NCBI RefSeq assembly: GCF_049801095.1
Contig: NZ_JBNAGH010000009.1
Location: forward strand, 31,777-95,776
Direction: 5' to 3'
Source of the DNA: Dinoroseobacter sp049801095
GTDB taxonomy: Bacteria > Pseudomonadota > Alphaproteobacteria > Rhodobacterales > Rhodobacteraceae
Length of the DNA: 64,000 nt
Of this stretch, positions 9,122 to 17,191 are shown piece after piece. The notes beneath the pieces are model-generated. The model made no database searches, was not told where the DNA came from, and saw only the letters and a list, made by a program, of their open reading frames with translations. Every line of letters starts with the position of its first letter. Within the stretch, counting starts at the first letter, position 1. The position numbers and the translations under genes were made by a program.

Positions 9122-10084
9122 TCAGCCGATCCCGGCGCGCAGGCAGTCATGGATATGGAGGAACCCCGCAGGCCTGCGCGACCCATCCTCGGGCACCACA
9201 AACAGGCAAGTGATCTTGCGGTCATTCATGATCGCCACGGCCTCTTCGGCCAGCGCGTCGGGCGCGATGGTCAGCGGGTCGCGGGTCATCACATCGCCCG
9301 CGCGCAAGTCCAGCAGGCCGGTCATATGCCGCCGCAAGTCGCCATCGGTGATCACCCCCGCCAGCGTTCCGTCCCGGGTCACGCCGACAACGCCAAAGCC
9401 TTTCTGGCTGATCTCGAGCAGGGCATCGCCCATCTCGGCGCTCTCCGGGATCAGGGGCAGCTCGGCATCGCGATGCATCAGGTCGGCAACCTTCGACAGC
9501 CGAGCGCCCAGCTTGCCACCGGGGTGGAAATCCCGGAAATTCTCGGGGCTGAAGGCGCGATGCTCCATCAGCGCCACGGCCAGCGCATCCCCCAGAGCGA
9601 GGGTCATGGTGGTGGACGTCGTGGGCACAATCCCGGTCCCGCAGGCCTCGGGGGCCTTGGGCAGAACCAGCGCCACATCGGATTGCCGCAGAAGCGTGCT
9701 GTCCGGGTTGCTCGCCACCCCAATGAGCGGGATGCGGAACCGGCGGGTATAGGCGACCAGATCCGCAAGCTCCGGCGTCTCGCCGGAATTCGACAGCACC
9801 AGCACCGCATCGCCGGCCGCCATCATGCCGAGATCGCCATGGCTGGCCTCGGCCGGGTGGACAAAATGCGCAGGCGTCCCGGTGGAGGCAAAGGTCGCGG
9901 CCATCTTGCGCGCGATATGCCCGGATTTGCCCATGCCCGAGACGATGACCCGCCCGCGCGCGGCCAGAATCGTCTCGACCGCCCGGTCAAAGCTGTCATC
10001 GAGCCCGGCGGCCAATTGCGCGAGGCCCTCGGCCTCAACCCCTATGACCCGGCGCGCGGTCTCCTGGAAAGACGTCTGTGACAT
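9122..10084 (-). CDS. kdsD: Arabinose-5-phosphate isomerase (KpsF/GutQ family)
   Basis: 320 residues from the ATG at 10084. The N-terminal SIS domain (VIVSGMGKSGHIARKMAATF, then HPAEASHGDLGM and LVLSNSGETPEL) binds the sugar phosphate. Two CBS domains follow at about 205-320 (VADLMHRDAELPLIPESA, and RAGDVMTRDPLTIAPDALAE). The enzyme converts ribulose-5-phosphate to arabinose-5-phosphate for Kdo synthesis, matching its place beside the LPS export genes. An open frame extends upstream of 10084 but its residues look non-coding. Confidence 0.95.
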   Translation of the reverse strand: MSQTSFQETARRVIGVEAEGLAQLAAGLDDSFDRAVETILAARGRVIVSGMGKSGHIARKMAATFASTGTPAHFVHPAEASHGDLGMMAAGDAVLVLSNSGETPELADLVAYTRRFRIPLIGVASNPDSTLLRQSDVALVLPKAPEACGTGIVPTTSTTMTLALGDALAVALMEHRAFSPENFRDFHPGGKLGARLSKVADLMHRDAELPLIPESAEMGDALLEISQKGFGVVGVTRDGTLAGVITDGDLRRHMTGLLDLRAGDVMTRDPLTIAPDALAEEAVAIMNDRKITCLFVVPEDGSRRPAGFLHIHDCLRAGIG

Positions 10085-10094
10085 GGCGCTGCCT

Positions 10095-10706
10095 TTAGTG
10101 GTGGAAGATGTCCATCTCGGACCACCCGCCCAGATCGAGCTGGGCGCGGGTCGGCAGGAAGTCGAAGCAGGCCTGGGCCAGCTCGGTGCGCCCCTCGCGG
10201 GCAAGCATGCCGTCCAGAACCTCTCGGAGGCGATGGAGGTAGAGCACGTCGGAGGCCGCATATTCCACCTGCGCCTCGGTCAGGGTCGGCGCGCCCCAGT
10301 CCGAGCTCTGCTGCGCCTTGGAGACATCCACCGCCAAGAGCTCATGGAGCAGCGCCTTGAGCCCGTGGCGATCCGTATAGGTCCGGACGAGCTTGGAGGC
10401 GATCTTGGTGCAGTAGATTGGCGTGGTGGTCACGCCAAAGGCCTTCTCCAGTGCGGCCACATCGAATCGCGCGAAGTGAAAGAGTTTGGTGACCGCCGGA
10501 TCCGCCAGCATCCGGCAGAGATTCGGCGCCTCGGTCTGGCCTTGGGCGATCTTCACCACATGGGCGTTTCCATCCCCGGAAGAAAGCTGCACGACACAGA
10601 GCCGGTCGCGTTGGGGCACAAGCCCCATGGTCTCGGTATCGATGGCCACAACCGGCCCCAGATCCAGCCCATCGGGCAAATCATTCATGTGCAGGTGATT
10701 GGTCAT
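10095..10706 (-). CDS. rnd: Ribonuclease D-like 3'-5' exonuclease
   Basis: 203 residues from the ATG at 10706, which has AGAAGGGGG just upstream. The DEDD exonuclease motifs are VAIDTETMGL (ExoI, D and E), FHFARFDVAAL (ExoII) and YAASDVLYLHRL (ExoIII, Y and D). It is a short form without the HRDC domains of E. coli RNase D. The family trims 3' ends of tRNA and other stable RNAs. It is the first gene of the minus-strand block and borders the integrated element. Confidence 0.92.
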   Translation of the reverse strand: MTNHLHMNDLPDGLDLGPVVAIDTETMGLVPQRDRLCVVQLSSGDGNAHVVKIAQGQTEAPNLCRMLADPAVTKLFHFARFDVAALEKAFGVTTTPIYCTKIASKLVRTYTDRHGLKALLHELLAVDVSKAQQSSDWGAPTLTEAQVEYAASDVLYLHRLREVLDGMLAREGRTELAQACFDFLPTRAQLDLGGWSEMDIFHH

Positions 10707-10779
10707 CTGACCCCCTTCTGTGATCGGTGTCTCGTCGCGATTGGGCGACATGACCCTGTCTATGCGGCACGGAAGGGGA

Positions 10780-10797
10780 ATGGTGCCCAGGAGAGGA
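10780..10797. repeat. attL: 18-bp direct repeat of the tRNA-Leu 3' end
   Basis: ATGGTGCCCAGGAGAGGA is identical to 29213-29230, and the match stops at both edges. It contains the CCA end and acceptor-stem part of the tRNA, but the rest of a tRNA is absent here. It lies 73 bases from the start codon of rnd. Confidence 0.88.
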
Positions 10798-10937
10798 ACC
10801 CTTCACCCCATTTTGACCAATAAAAACAGGAAATTGGAGCACTTCTTGATTTTCAGGCCACCTTCTGGGCCGCCTCTTGCTGCGCCCTGCATTCCTACTA
10901 GCAACTTGCCATTGGTAACGTAAAGCGAGTTCGCTAA

Positions 10938-11132
10938 GTCGGTGTAGAGTGGGTTTTTGTCAAGACCATCCTACAAAACCAAGATGCAGCGCTTCTGGCG
11001 GATGATCTTTTGGAGCTCTTTTCGGGCGTGCCTAAAGCATTTCCTCCGAAGCGCGGGTTCATGATCTTCTTGTGCCAGCGCTACCCAGAGCATGTGCTAC
11101 GAGATGCAATTTCACGCGCCAAATCTGATTAG
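10938..11132 (+). pseudogene. Possible 3' remnant of an unknown gene
   Basis: The + frame is open from 10938 (after a TAA) to TAG at 11130-11132, about 64 codons, with no ATG, GTG or TTG in a sensible place. The residues look protein-like (for example TILQNQDAALLADDLLELFS and MIFLCQRYPEHVLRDAI). It could be the C-terminal scrap of a gene truncated when the element or the IS arrived. I recognise no family; it may equally be chance. Confidence 0.3.
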
Positions 11133-11233
11133 CTTGGCAGTGTGCAGAAGTCAGTAGGCGCAATCTTCCGCTATGAACTCGAGCAACTTGTGAGAGCACG
11201 GACGGATTTGGTTTGGTACAAAGAATAGTCCTA

Positions 11234-12064
11234 GGGTCAGGACCCATTGATTTCCGTCCAGCGGCGTGGTTCACGGTTCGAAAACGAACGGTGAACATGT
11301 CTGATTTGTTTTGGCTGACCGACGCCCAGATGGCGCGTCTTGAGCCCTTCTTTCCAAAGTCACACGGCAAGCCACGCGTCGATGGCCGACGTGTGCTGAG
11401 TGGGATTATCTTCGTCAATCGCAATGGGTTGCGGTGGCGGGATGCCCCCACCGCCTACGGACCGCACAAGACGCTCTACAACCGCTGGAAACGGTGGAGC
11501 GATAAGGGCATCTTCGCGCGGATGATGGCTGGTCTGGCCGCCGAACATGGCGAGGAGAAGACTGTGATGATCGACGCGACCTACCTGAAGGCACACCGCA
11601 CCGCGACCAGCATGGGCGTCAAAAAGGGGGGCGTGGACGTCTGATTGGCCGAACCAAGGGTGGCATGAACACGAAATTGCATGCCATCTGCGATAGTCAG
11701 GGACGCCCGCTGAACCTGTTCGTGACCGCGGGACAGGTCAGCGATTACATCGGCGCACGGGCATTGCTGAGCAGCCTGCCAAGTGTCGACTGGCTGCTCG
11801 GGGACCGAGGCTATGACGCCGATTGGTTCAGAGAAGCGTTGAAAGACAAAGGGATACGCCCTTGTATCCCCGGACGGAAGCAACGGAAGAAAACCGTCAA
11901 ATACGATAAGCGTCGATACAAGCGACGAAACCGGATTGAGATCATGTTCGGCAGACTGAAGGATTGGCGGCGTGTGGCGACCCGATACGACAGATGCCCA
12001 AAGGTGTTCCTCTCAGCCATCGCCCTGGCGGCAACCGTCATCTATTGGCTATGAGTCCTGACCC
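11234..12064 (+). mobile_element. Insertion sequence, IS5 family (IS427-like), 831 bp
   Basis: Terminal inverted repeats GGGTCAGGAC (11234-11243) and GTCCTGACCC (12055-12064) are perfect over 10 bases. They are flanked by TA on both sides (11232-11233 and 12065-12066), the target duplication expected for the IS427 group. The length and the two-frame transposase also fit that group. The copy looks intact and recent compared with its decayed relative at 18184-19027. Confidence 0.88.
11297..12054 (+). CDS. IS5-family transposase, made by -1 frameshift
   Basis: The first frame (11297-11644) encodes MSDLFWLTDAQMARLEPFFP and the first catalytic Asp (MIDATYLKAHRT). The second frame (through 12054) encodes GRTKGGMNTKL, LLGDRGYDADWFR with the second Asp, and the final Glu helix (RRNRIEIMFGRLKDWRR), completing the DDE triad. 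The frames join at the A5G6 run 11621-11631, where a -1 slip gives a continuous KGGRGRLIGRTKGG. This is programmed frameshifting as known in this IS group, so the transposase is probably functional. Confidence 0.87.
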
Positions 12065-12145
12065 TAAGTCTGGAGCGGATTATCAAAGTCGTTGTGCTAC
12101 CTACGCAACGATGTAAAGTAACGTGATTTTTTACAGCGGTGGTAT

Positions 12146-12742
12146 CTAAATCTTGTTGACTACGTCAACGCTAATGACCACCAGCACCAGCCCAAAAGCC
12201 AACTGTATACAGAACTCTTTTAGAACCGAGGTGCTCTGCAAATCAGCATATTCTTTTAGAGGTCTTCCATCAACAATACTATCAATCATTTCCATGGTCA
12301 TTTGGAAAATCGGGACAGCAGTCGACATCATCAGCATGTTACCCAGCAATATAGAAAAAAACATTGGGACAATAGGGAATGGGCCGCCTGAGATAAGCAC
12401 AACAGTCGAGATTATTGGAGCGGAAATAAAGCTCCAAACCAATATCCCGTAAATCTCTCTCACCGCTACGTCTTCGTCGCCATCTCGAGAGAGTATCAAA
12501 AACTTTGATCGTACTGATATCATTGCTAACAAAAAAAGGCTGATCAGAAATATGGGCACTTCTGCGCCGATCACTTTTATCAAAACTTCATTCACAAGGC
12601 CCGTGAAGACTTTATAGTATTCAAAGAGGCCTGTTTCAAACCATGTTTTCCAAACAACGAAGTCTGAGACGATACCAGCAAGTGAAAGCCAAGCGATGCC
12701 AATTGCAATAAATCGGCTGAACTGAAAGGATGTTTCTGTCAT
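12146..12742 (-). CDS. Hypothetical inner-membrane protein
   Basis: 198 residues from the ATG at 12742, with GGAG eight bases upstream (an in-frame GTG three codons earlier is less likely). There are about four to five hydrophobic segments: residues 12-30, about 48-75, about 100-120, about 125-145 and the C-terminus (CIQLAFGLVLVVISVDVV). No charged catalytic motif is evident and I recognise no family. Its AT-rich codon use differs from the GC-rich backbone, which fits acquired cargo. Confidence 0.6.
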   Translation of the reverse strand: MTETSFQFSRFIAIGIAWLSLAGIVSDFVVWKTWFETGLFEYYKVFTGLVNEVLIKVIGAEVPIFLISLFLLAMISVRSKFLILSRDGDEDVAVREIYGILVWSFISAPIISTVVLISGGPFPIVPMFFSILLGNMLMMSTAVPIFQMTMEMIDSIVDGRPLKEYADLQSTSVLKEFCIQLAFGLVLVVISVDVVNKI

Positions 12743-12803
12743 TTCGGTCACTCCATAAGGCAGTGTATACCATCGCCGCCCTGTATTAGGAAGGCAAGTG
12801 ACC

Positions 12804-12828
12804 TTAACACTATTTGTAATAGTGTTAA
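12804..12828. repeat. Perfect 11-bp palindrome, 3-base loop
   Basis: TTAACACTATT, loop TGT, AATAGTGTTAA. It sits between the divergent membrane-protein gene (start 12742) and the recombinase gene (start 12918). The outer half TTAACA is shared with the second palindrome at 12887-12918, so both could bind the same regulator or the recombinase. As RNA it could also act as a hairpin. Confidence 0.6.
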
Positions 12829-12886
12829 ATATCCTCCATCTCCAGCCTGTGGATCGATAGGGTAGGGGGGTACCTTTCTGCTTCGC

Positions 12887-12918
12887 TATTTAACAGTTTT
12901 CGGATAGACTGTTAAATA
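12887..12918. promoter_or_regulatory. Perfect 11-bp inverted repeat abutting a recombinase start codon
   Basis: TATTTAACAGT (12887-12897) and ACTGTTAAATA (12908-12918) are separated by 10 bases. The right arm ends on the A of the recombinase ATG, and no ribosome binding site is visible. Arms of 11 bp resemble tyrosine-recombinase binding arms, and the position also suits an autoregulatory operator. Which it is cannot be told from sequence. Confidence 0.55.
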
Positions 12919-13523
12919 TGAGCGAAATGCGCCTCTACGACACCGCCGGGAACAGGCTTTATCTGAACGCTGAAGAACGTGACGTCTTCCTTGCGACAGC
13001 ACGTCGTCAGCCCGCTCGAGACCGGACCCTGTGCGAGACACTACACTATACGGGCTGCCGTCCATCTGAGCTCCTGGAGATTGCCCCGGCACGGGTAGAC
13101 CTGTCGGGCGGCACCATCGCAATCCGGAGCCTGAAGAAGCGGAAGGATGCATCGGGCAAGGCGAAGATCGTTTATCGGACAGTGCCGGTACCGCCCGACT
13201 ACCTGGACACGCTCAATACCGCCCATGGGATCCGCGAGGCGCAGCAGTCCAAGAAGCAAGCCAGTGCACCGATCTGGCCTTTGAGCCGAGTGCGTGTCTG
13301 GCAGATCGTGAAACGGATCATGATCGAAGCGGGGATCCCAGATGCGCCCCATCGCAGTCCAAAGGGGTTGCGCCACGGGTTTGGGATCAACGCGAGTGTA
13401 AACGGTGTTCCGCTGAACATGCTCCAGAAATGGATGGGACACGCACAGCTCAGCACCACCGCGATCTATGCGGATGCTGTCGGCAAAGAAGAGCAAGACA
13501 TTGCAGCCAGGATGTGGGGGTAG
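12918..13523 (+). CDS. Short tyrosine recombinase (catalytic domain only)
   Basis: 201 residues. Catalytic-domain motifs are present: the first Arg in YTGCRPSE (about residue 48), KGLRHGFG for the HxxR box in which the usual His is replaced, and MGHAQLSTTAIYADA with the nucleophile Tyr near residue 184. The N-terminal core-binding domain of normal integrases is missing. Such short recombinases occur on alphaproteobacterial plasmids and islands next to a WGR gene, as here (6 bases to the next start). They may resolve dimers or invert DNA; activity with the altered box is uncertain. Confidence 0.8.
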   Translation: MSEMRLYDTAGNRLYLNAEERDVFLATARRQPARDRTLCETLHYTGCRPSELLEIAPARVDLSGGTIAIRSLKKRKDASGKAKIVYRTVPVPPDYLDTLNTAHGIREAQQSKKQASAPIWPLSRVRVWQIVKRIMIEAGIPDAPHRSPKGLRHGFGINASVNGVPLNMLQKWMGHAQLSTTAIYADAVGKEEQDIAARMWG

Positions 13524-13528
13524 GGGAC

Positions 13529-13744
13529 ATGCATCTGACGAGGATCACACCAAACGCTAATCTGCATCGTTTCTATCGCATGGAGATTGTGCGCGGCCTT
13601 TTCGGGGATTGGGGCCTTGTTCGCAATTGGGGTCGGATCGGCAGTTCCGGCCAAATTCGGACCGACTGGTTTGCATCGGAAGCCGAGGCGAAGGACGCTC
13701 GGTTTGATATCCACATGGCGAAGGCGAAGCGCGGGTACGAGTAG
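13529..13744 (+). CDS. WGR domain protein
   Basis: 71 residues, nearly all one WGR domain: RFYRMEIVRGLFGDWGLVRN, then WGRIGSSGQIRTDWF. TAGGGGAC precedes the ATG at 13529. WGR domains bind nucleic acid (first described in PARP proteins); small stand-alone versions are common on rhizobial and roseobacter mobile elements. It follows the short recombinase by 5 bases and is probably co-transcribed with it. Role unknown. Confidence 0.82.
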   Translation: MHLTRITPNANLHRFYRMEIVRGLFGDWGLVRNWGRIGSSGQIRTDWFASEAEAKDARFDIHMAKAKRGYE

Positions 13745-13795
13745 CCTTCTAGCAAAATTCAGGAGAAGTTGAGCCGATTACCAAAATTTCGTACC

Positions 13796-14416
13796 CTAAG
13801 GGCACACCCGTACTCGCGACTTGCAGGTCTCGTGTTCACACTTATCTATCGCCAATTCTCTAATTTTATCAATTTCAAATGCCTCGCCTTTGGCAACCGC
13901 TGCGTGGTACTTGTCATCGCTTTGCGCGATAACGAAACAAAAACCTTGCTCAACAGACGTCAAAAACTGGCAACATCCTACTGGTGTTGTATTACTAGTA
14001 CTATTTGTGCAGGCATTAGTTGCCTCCACACCCGCGGAGGAGGCATTATCAGTCTTGGCAATCCCAAAAACCCCATCTTTCGGACAGTATGCAGCAGCTC
14101 CAAACTTCCTTGCAAGACCCGAAGCACTTGTAACCCCGAACGAAATACCAACTCCCACCGCAATAGTACTAGTTATTTCATCCAAAGTATCCTGATATGG
14201 CGCATCTCCGCTTAATAGGTCTCCTATGTGATCAGAATCGTACCTCGAACGTTTCCATGATCTTGATACCAAAGAGAGAAGCTGCTCCCCAATTGTTTCC
14301 GGGAGTGTACTATATACCTGAACATTTGGCTCATACTCAGCTAATGACACTGATGTGGAGGAAAGAAAGAAAGCAGTTATTAAAGAATAAAGTCTAAAAT
14401 AGCGTAAATAGTTCAC
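13796..14416 (-). CDS. Hypothetical secreted cysteine-containing protein
   Basis: 206 residues from a GTG at 14416, with a GGGGG stretch upstream. It has a clear signal peptide (LYSLITAFFLSSTSVSLAEY) and, in the mature part, about nine cysteines, several in the C-terminal half (VGCCQFL, KCEHETCKSRVRVC), suggesting disulfides in the periplasm or outside. A glycine-rich hydrophobic segment (IAVGVGISFGVTSASG) lies in the middle. I know no family. It is AT-rich and lies just downstream of the Tat-exported gene on the same strand. Confidence 0.55.
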   Translation of the reverse strand: MNYLRYFRLYSLITAFFLSSTSVSLAEYEPNVQVYSTLPETIGEQLLSLVSRSWKRSRYDSDHIGDLLSGDAPYQDTLDEITSTIAVGVGISFGVTSASGLARKFGAAAYCPKDGVFGIAKTDNASSAGVEATNACTNSTSNTTPVGCCQFLTSVEQGFCFVIAQSDDKYHAAVAKGEAFEIDKIRELAIDKCEHETCKSRVRVCP

Positions 14417-14471
14417 TTACAAGCCCCCAAATCCACGTCGCAGCATAAAATCCAACAAATAATCAAAAATA

Positions 14472-15011
14472 TTACCCAATAACAATTAACTCTGCATCGC
14501 GACTATCTCTTCCTGAGTTAGCTTCGATTTTAACATCCAACTCTCCAGTGTCTACGCGTGGAGTTTCCAAGCCTCTGCCGGAATGTTTCACTCTGTATCT
14601 TTTCATACCTTCTAGCTCAACAGCTTGAGAAGTGGTTTGATCAATAATTTCACTCCCATCTTTTAAACTGTAAGTAATAGTCCCTGTAAACGTGCCCTCA
14701 TTTGGAACCATGACATCAACTTCTGAACCAACCTCCTCACGGGGACCAAAGACATTTGTATTTTCAACTAAGTACTTTACAAGTTCTAAAAGCGACGCGA
14801 AAACAGTGACTAACACTGTTAGGTCGGCAGCACTAGCTGGGCGCGCAGTCAACAAGGCTGGCGGAACAACGATGCCAAAAGCAGCGAGATGTGCAGAAAG
14901 CCGTAAAAGCTCTCTCCGAGAGGGCTGTCGTTGCGTCATTTCGCATTTTAAATCATCTATTAAGTTCTGTTCAATGGTTGTAGTATCTTTTACTTCCACT
15001 AAAGTTATCAT
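14472..15011 (-). CDS. Hypothetical Tat-exported protein
   Basis: 179 residues from the ATG at 15011, which has GGAGAG five bases upstream. After an unusual N-terminal extension of about 24 residues there is a twin-arginine signal (PSRRELLRLSAHLAAFGIVV, ending ARPASAADL). The mature part is about 120 residues with beta-rich character (GTFTGTITYSLKDGSEIIDQ) and a polar C-terminus. Export in folded form is implied by the Tat signal. The function is unknown; it shares strand and AT-rich composition with its neighbours. Confidence 0.6.
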   Translation of the reverse strand: MITLVEVKDTTTIEQNLIDDLKCEMTQRQPSRRELLRLSAHLAAFGIVVPPALLTARPASAADLTVLVTVFASLLELVKYLVENTNVFGPREEVGSEVDVMVPNEGTFTGTITYSLKDGSEIIDQTTSQAVELEGMKRYRVKHSGRGLETPRVDTGELDVKIEANSGRDSRDAELIVIG

Positions 15012-15142
15012 TACTCTCTCCATATAATTTTTAATATATTCTGATTTCTCCGCACAGCAAAGGAATGTATGAGTTTGCAGGGTAGCTTACTCAACAGTCT
15101 TTTTATTGTAGTGCTTTTGTTGACAAGTCAGTAACTTTACGC

Positions 15143-15319
15143 TTAACGCGCCGGCCTATATTCCTGCATCACCGTCCACCAACCATCATTGATTCGAGGA
15201 TCTCCAGCTGGGAAAATTGCTGTGTTAAGATCACCATTCTGACAAATAAATACAGGAACGCCTGCCTTGTCTGCCTCCCGTTGTGCAATTTTATATGCAT
15301 CCCCTAAAGATAATGCCAT
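15143..15319 (-). CDS. Small hypothetical protein, 58 residues
   Basis: From the ATG at 15319, preceded by GGGAGAG. The protein reads MALSLGDAYKIAQREADKAG and then VPVFICQNGDLNTAIFPAGD, a compact helix-strand pattern with one cysteine. The strong ribosome binding site supports a real gene. I recognise no family. Confidence 0.55.
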   Translation of the reverse strand: MALSLGDAYKIAQREADKAGVPVFICQNGDLNTAIFPAGDPRINDGWWTVMQEYRPAR

Positions 15320-15586
15320 ATTTCTCTCCCTTGAATATTCCGATGTAGATCTGAAGTTAAAAATTGAGCCGTGGTACTCTTTGACAAAATCTGAGCTTAC
15401 AGTCGAAATTCGACTCAAAAGACTACTTCAATTTTATTGAAAAAATAGACAGTGTGCAACACTATGCTTCTGTGAAGTAAGATGTATTTTTTGTTACGTT
15501 AACAGTGAAGCGCTTAAATATTCAGCTAACATGCTGCAATGTCGACAATAAACATCTCTACTTTTCACATAATAAACCCTACGGGT

Positions 15587-16567
15587 TCAGTAGCCTACCT
15601 TCAAACTAGCACTCTCTCGGTGCTTCTTGGCGGTGTGGTTGTAGCCCTCGGTGGTCGTGATCGAGGAGTGGCCGACCGTACGCTGGATAGCTTCACCGGT
15701 GGCACCTGCCTCATAGGCTGACGTGATCATCGTTGCGCGCGCCATGTGCGGGAAAGCGGCAACGTCGATCCCGGCCTTCGCGGCATAGCGGCGGAAGTGA
15801 TAATACATCGTACTGCGATCCATCGGCTGGCCATCCTTACCGTTGATCTTGGCCTGGAACATGTAGGCGTCTGGATCCCGGCTATGGTCAGCTTGGTCGA
15901 GATAGGCCCGAATGGCTGCCGCACATTCCAGGTTGATCGCCACGGTGTTGGTCTTGTTGCCCTTGATCGTGAGATGCAGCACAGGAAACTCATTGTCATA
16001 AGTAAAGTCCCGCACGCGCAACAGCGTCGGCTCCGTGCACCGCGCACCAACAAAGAAGTAGATGTGCAAGAGCGCCCGATCGCGCAGCCCCTGGACTGTC
16101 TCTGGATCAGGCGCATCGAGCATCGCCCGCACCTGGCGCTTGGAGAGGGTGGGCGATTTACCTGCGCCGATCCCCGCATTGCCTGTTTTCGGCCGACGCA
16201 CCCCAGCAACCGGATTACTGGTAGTGAGCTGGCGATCGGTCAGATGCTTGTAGAGCGAGGAGAGCGCCGCCAAGCGACTGGCAATGCTGGAAGGGGAGAG
16301 ACCCGCCGCTTCCATCGATGCACGCCAAGCCAGGATATGCGCCTGTTTGACAGCGTAGAGATCCTCTGGCGTGGTGATCCCGATCGTCGCGATGAAGGAT
16401 CCAACGGCGCGTTGATAAGCTGCGCGCGTGTTAGAAGAGGAAAAGTTCGCAAGCCAGACGCTCTCGGCGCGGACATCTGCGAGCGCGGCAAAGGCATCCA
16501 ATCGCTCAAGCTCAGCGTTGGTGACATCGATCAGGGGGTTCACAGAGATCTCCGGGTAGTCTGACAT
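15587..16567 (-). CDS. Tyrosine recombinase (XerC/D-like integrase)
   Basis: 326 residues. The N-terminal SAM-like DNA-binding domain spans about 35-130 (FSSSNTRAAYQRAVGSFIAT). Catalytic residues are Arg in VGARCTEPTLL, the HxxR box in FPHMARATMITSAYEAGA, the histidine in VGHSSITTTEGY, and the nucleophile Tyr309. This is a full-length recombinase, distinct from the short one at 12918 and from the tRNA-Leu integrase, so the element carries three. A palindrome lies 19 bases upstream of its start (16586-16623). A target site is not evident. Confidence 0.88.
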   Translation of the reverse strand: MSDYPEISVNPLIDVTNAELERLDAFAALADVRAESVWLANFSSSNTRAAYQRAVGSFIATIGITTPEDLYAVKQAHILAWRASMEAAGLSPSSIASRLAALSSLYKHLTDRQLTTSNPVAGVRRPKTGNAGIGAGKSPTLSKRQVRAMLDAPDPETVQGLRDRALLHIYFFVGARCTEPTLLRVRDFTYDNEFPVLHLTIKGNKTNTVAINLECAAAIRAYLDQADHSRDPDAYMFQAKINGKDGQPMDRSTMYYHFRRYAAKAGIDVAAFPHMARATMITSAYEAGATGEAIQRTVGHSSITTTEGYNHTAKKHRESASLKVGY

Positions 16568-16585
16568 ACCTCAAAATCATACCAT

Positions 16586-16623
16586 AAATGTTCCCCCATA
16601 AAATAAGTTATGGGGAAACATTT
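16586..16623. repeat. 16-bp inverted repeat with 6-base spacer upstream of recombinase
   Basis: Left arm AAATGTTCCCCCATAA (16586-16601) and right arm TTATGGGGAAACATTT (16608-16623) match except at one position, around the spacer AATAAG. The arm-spacer-arm geometry resembles core sites of tyrosine recombinases, and it sits just upstream of such a gene; an operator is the other reading. Confidence 0.6.
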
Positions 16624-17191
16624 ACATCCATTCTCTGCGATCCTCTCATAGGTAATCTGGGGGTCGGTCGCGCATTCCGCAAATGCCGATTTTCAGGTGG
16701 GCCAAGTAGTTTAACCCTCCCGAACCCAACAGCATGACGCGGAATGACGCGCATTGACCGGCCATTCGCACGCAGTGCAGCACGACGAGCTCTGGGCTCG
16801 TTGCAGACCTCTGAGCAAGCGCAGCATAGGTACATCAGTCTGAGCTCGTAATCGCAGGGAACGGCCCTTAGCAGACATTCACACATTGGGTTGGTTGCTG
16901 AGCTGCAGCCATCAAGAGGAGACATTCGCTATGGGCGCAAACTGAACGTAAGTCGGTTTTACAGATCGAAGGACGAAAACGCTATAAATCATGAGCCAAC
17001 TAGATTCCGGTTATCAATTTGGCGGCTAAGAGTTGTAACCGTCCAGAGCGCGCAATTTACCGAAGGCCGGAGCTTTGACTACGGAGCTAAGTTCGCAAGG
17101 ACTTAGTTCGCGAGAAACTGGATTGACTGATCAGAATGAACCGATACTGTCGAGTATGACAGTGTTAAGTAAGTAGGTTCAGCAGTTAGTT
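16624..17191. other. Stretch without a convincing gene
   Basis: About 570 bases between the recombinase palindrome and the coiled-coil membrane protein gene. Open frames here are short, start without ribosome binding sites and have odd composition. It may be decayed DNA from earlier insertions, or hold promoters for the gene at 17192; I see no strong promoter. Confidence 0.4.

Noticed and set aside
16586..16623. The palindrome as a chromosomal dif site
   Set aside because: dif-type arms are 11 bp with a different consensus and it lies inside an acquired element; a local recombinase site or operator is more likely.
16608..16925. A 105-residue minus-strand frame
   Set aside because: It has no ribosome binding site, an odd composition and overlaps the palindrome; no family is visible.
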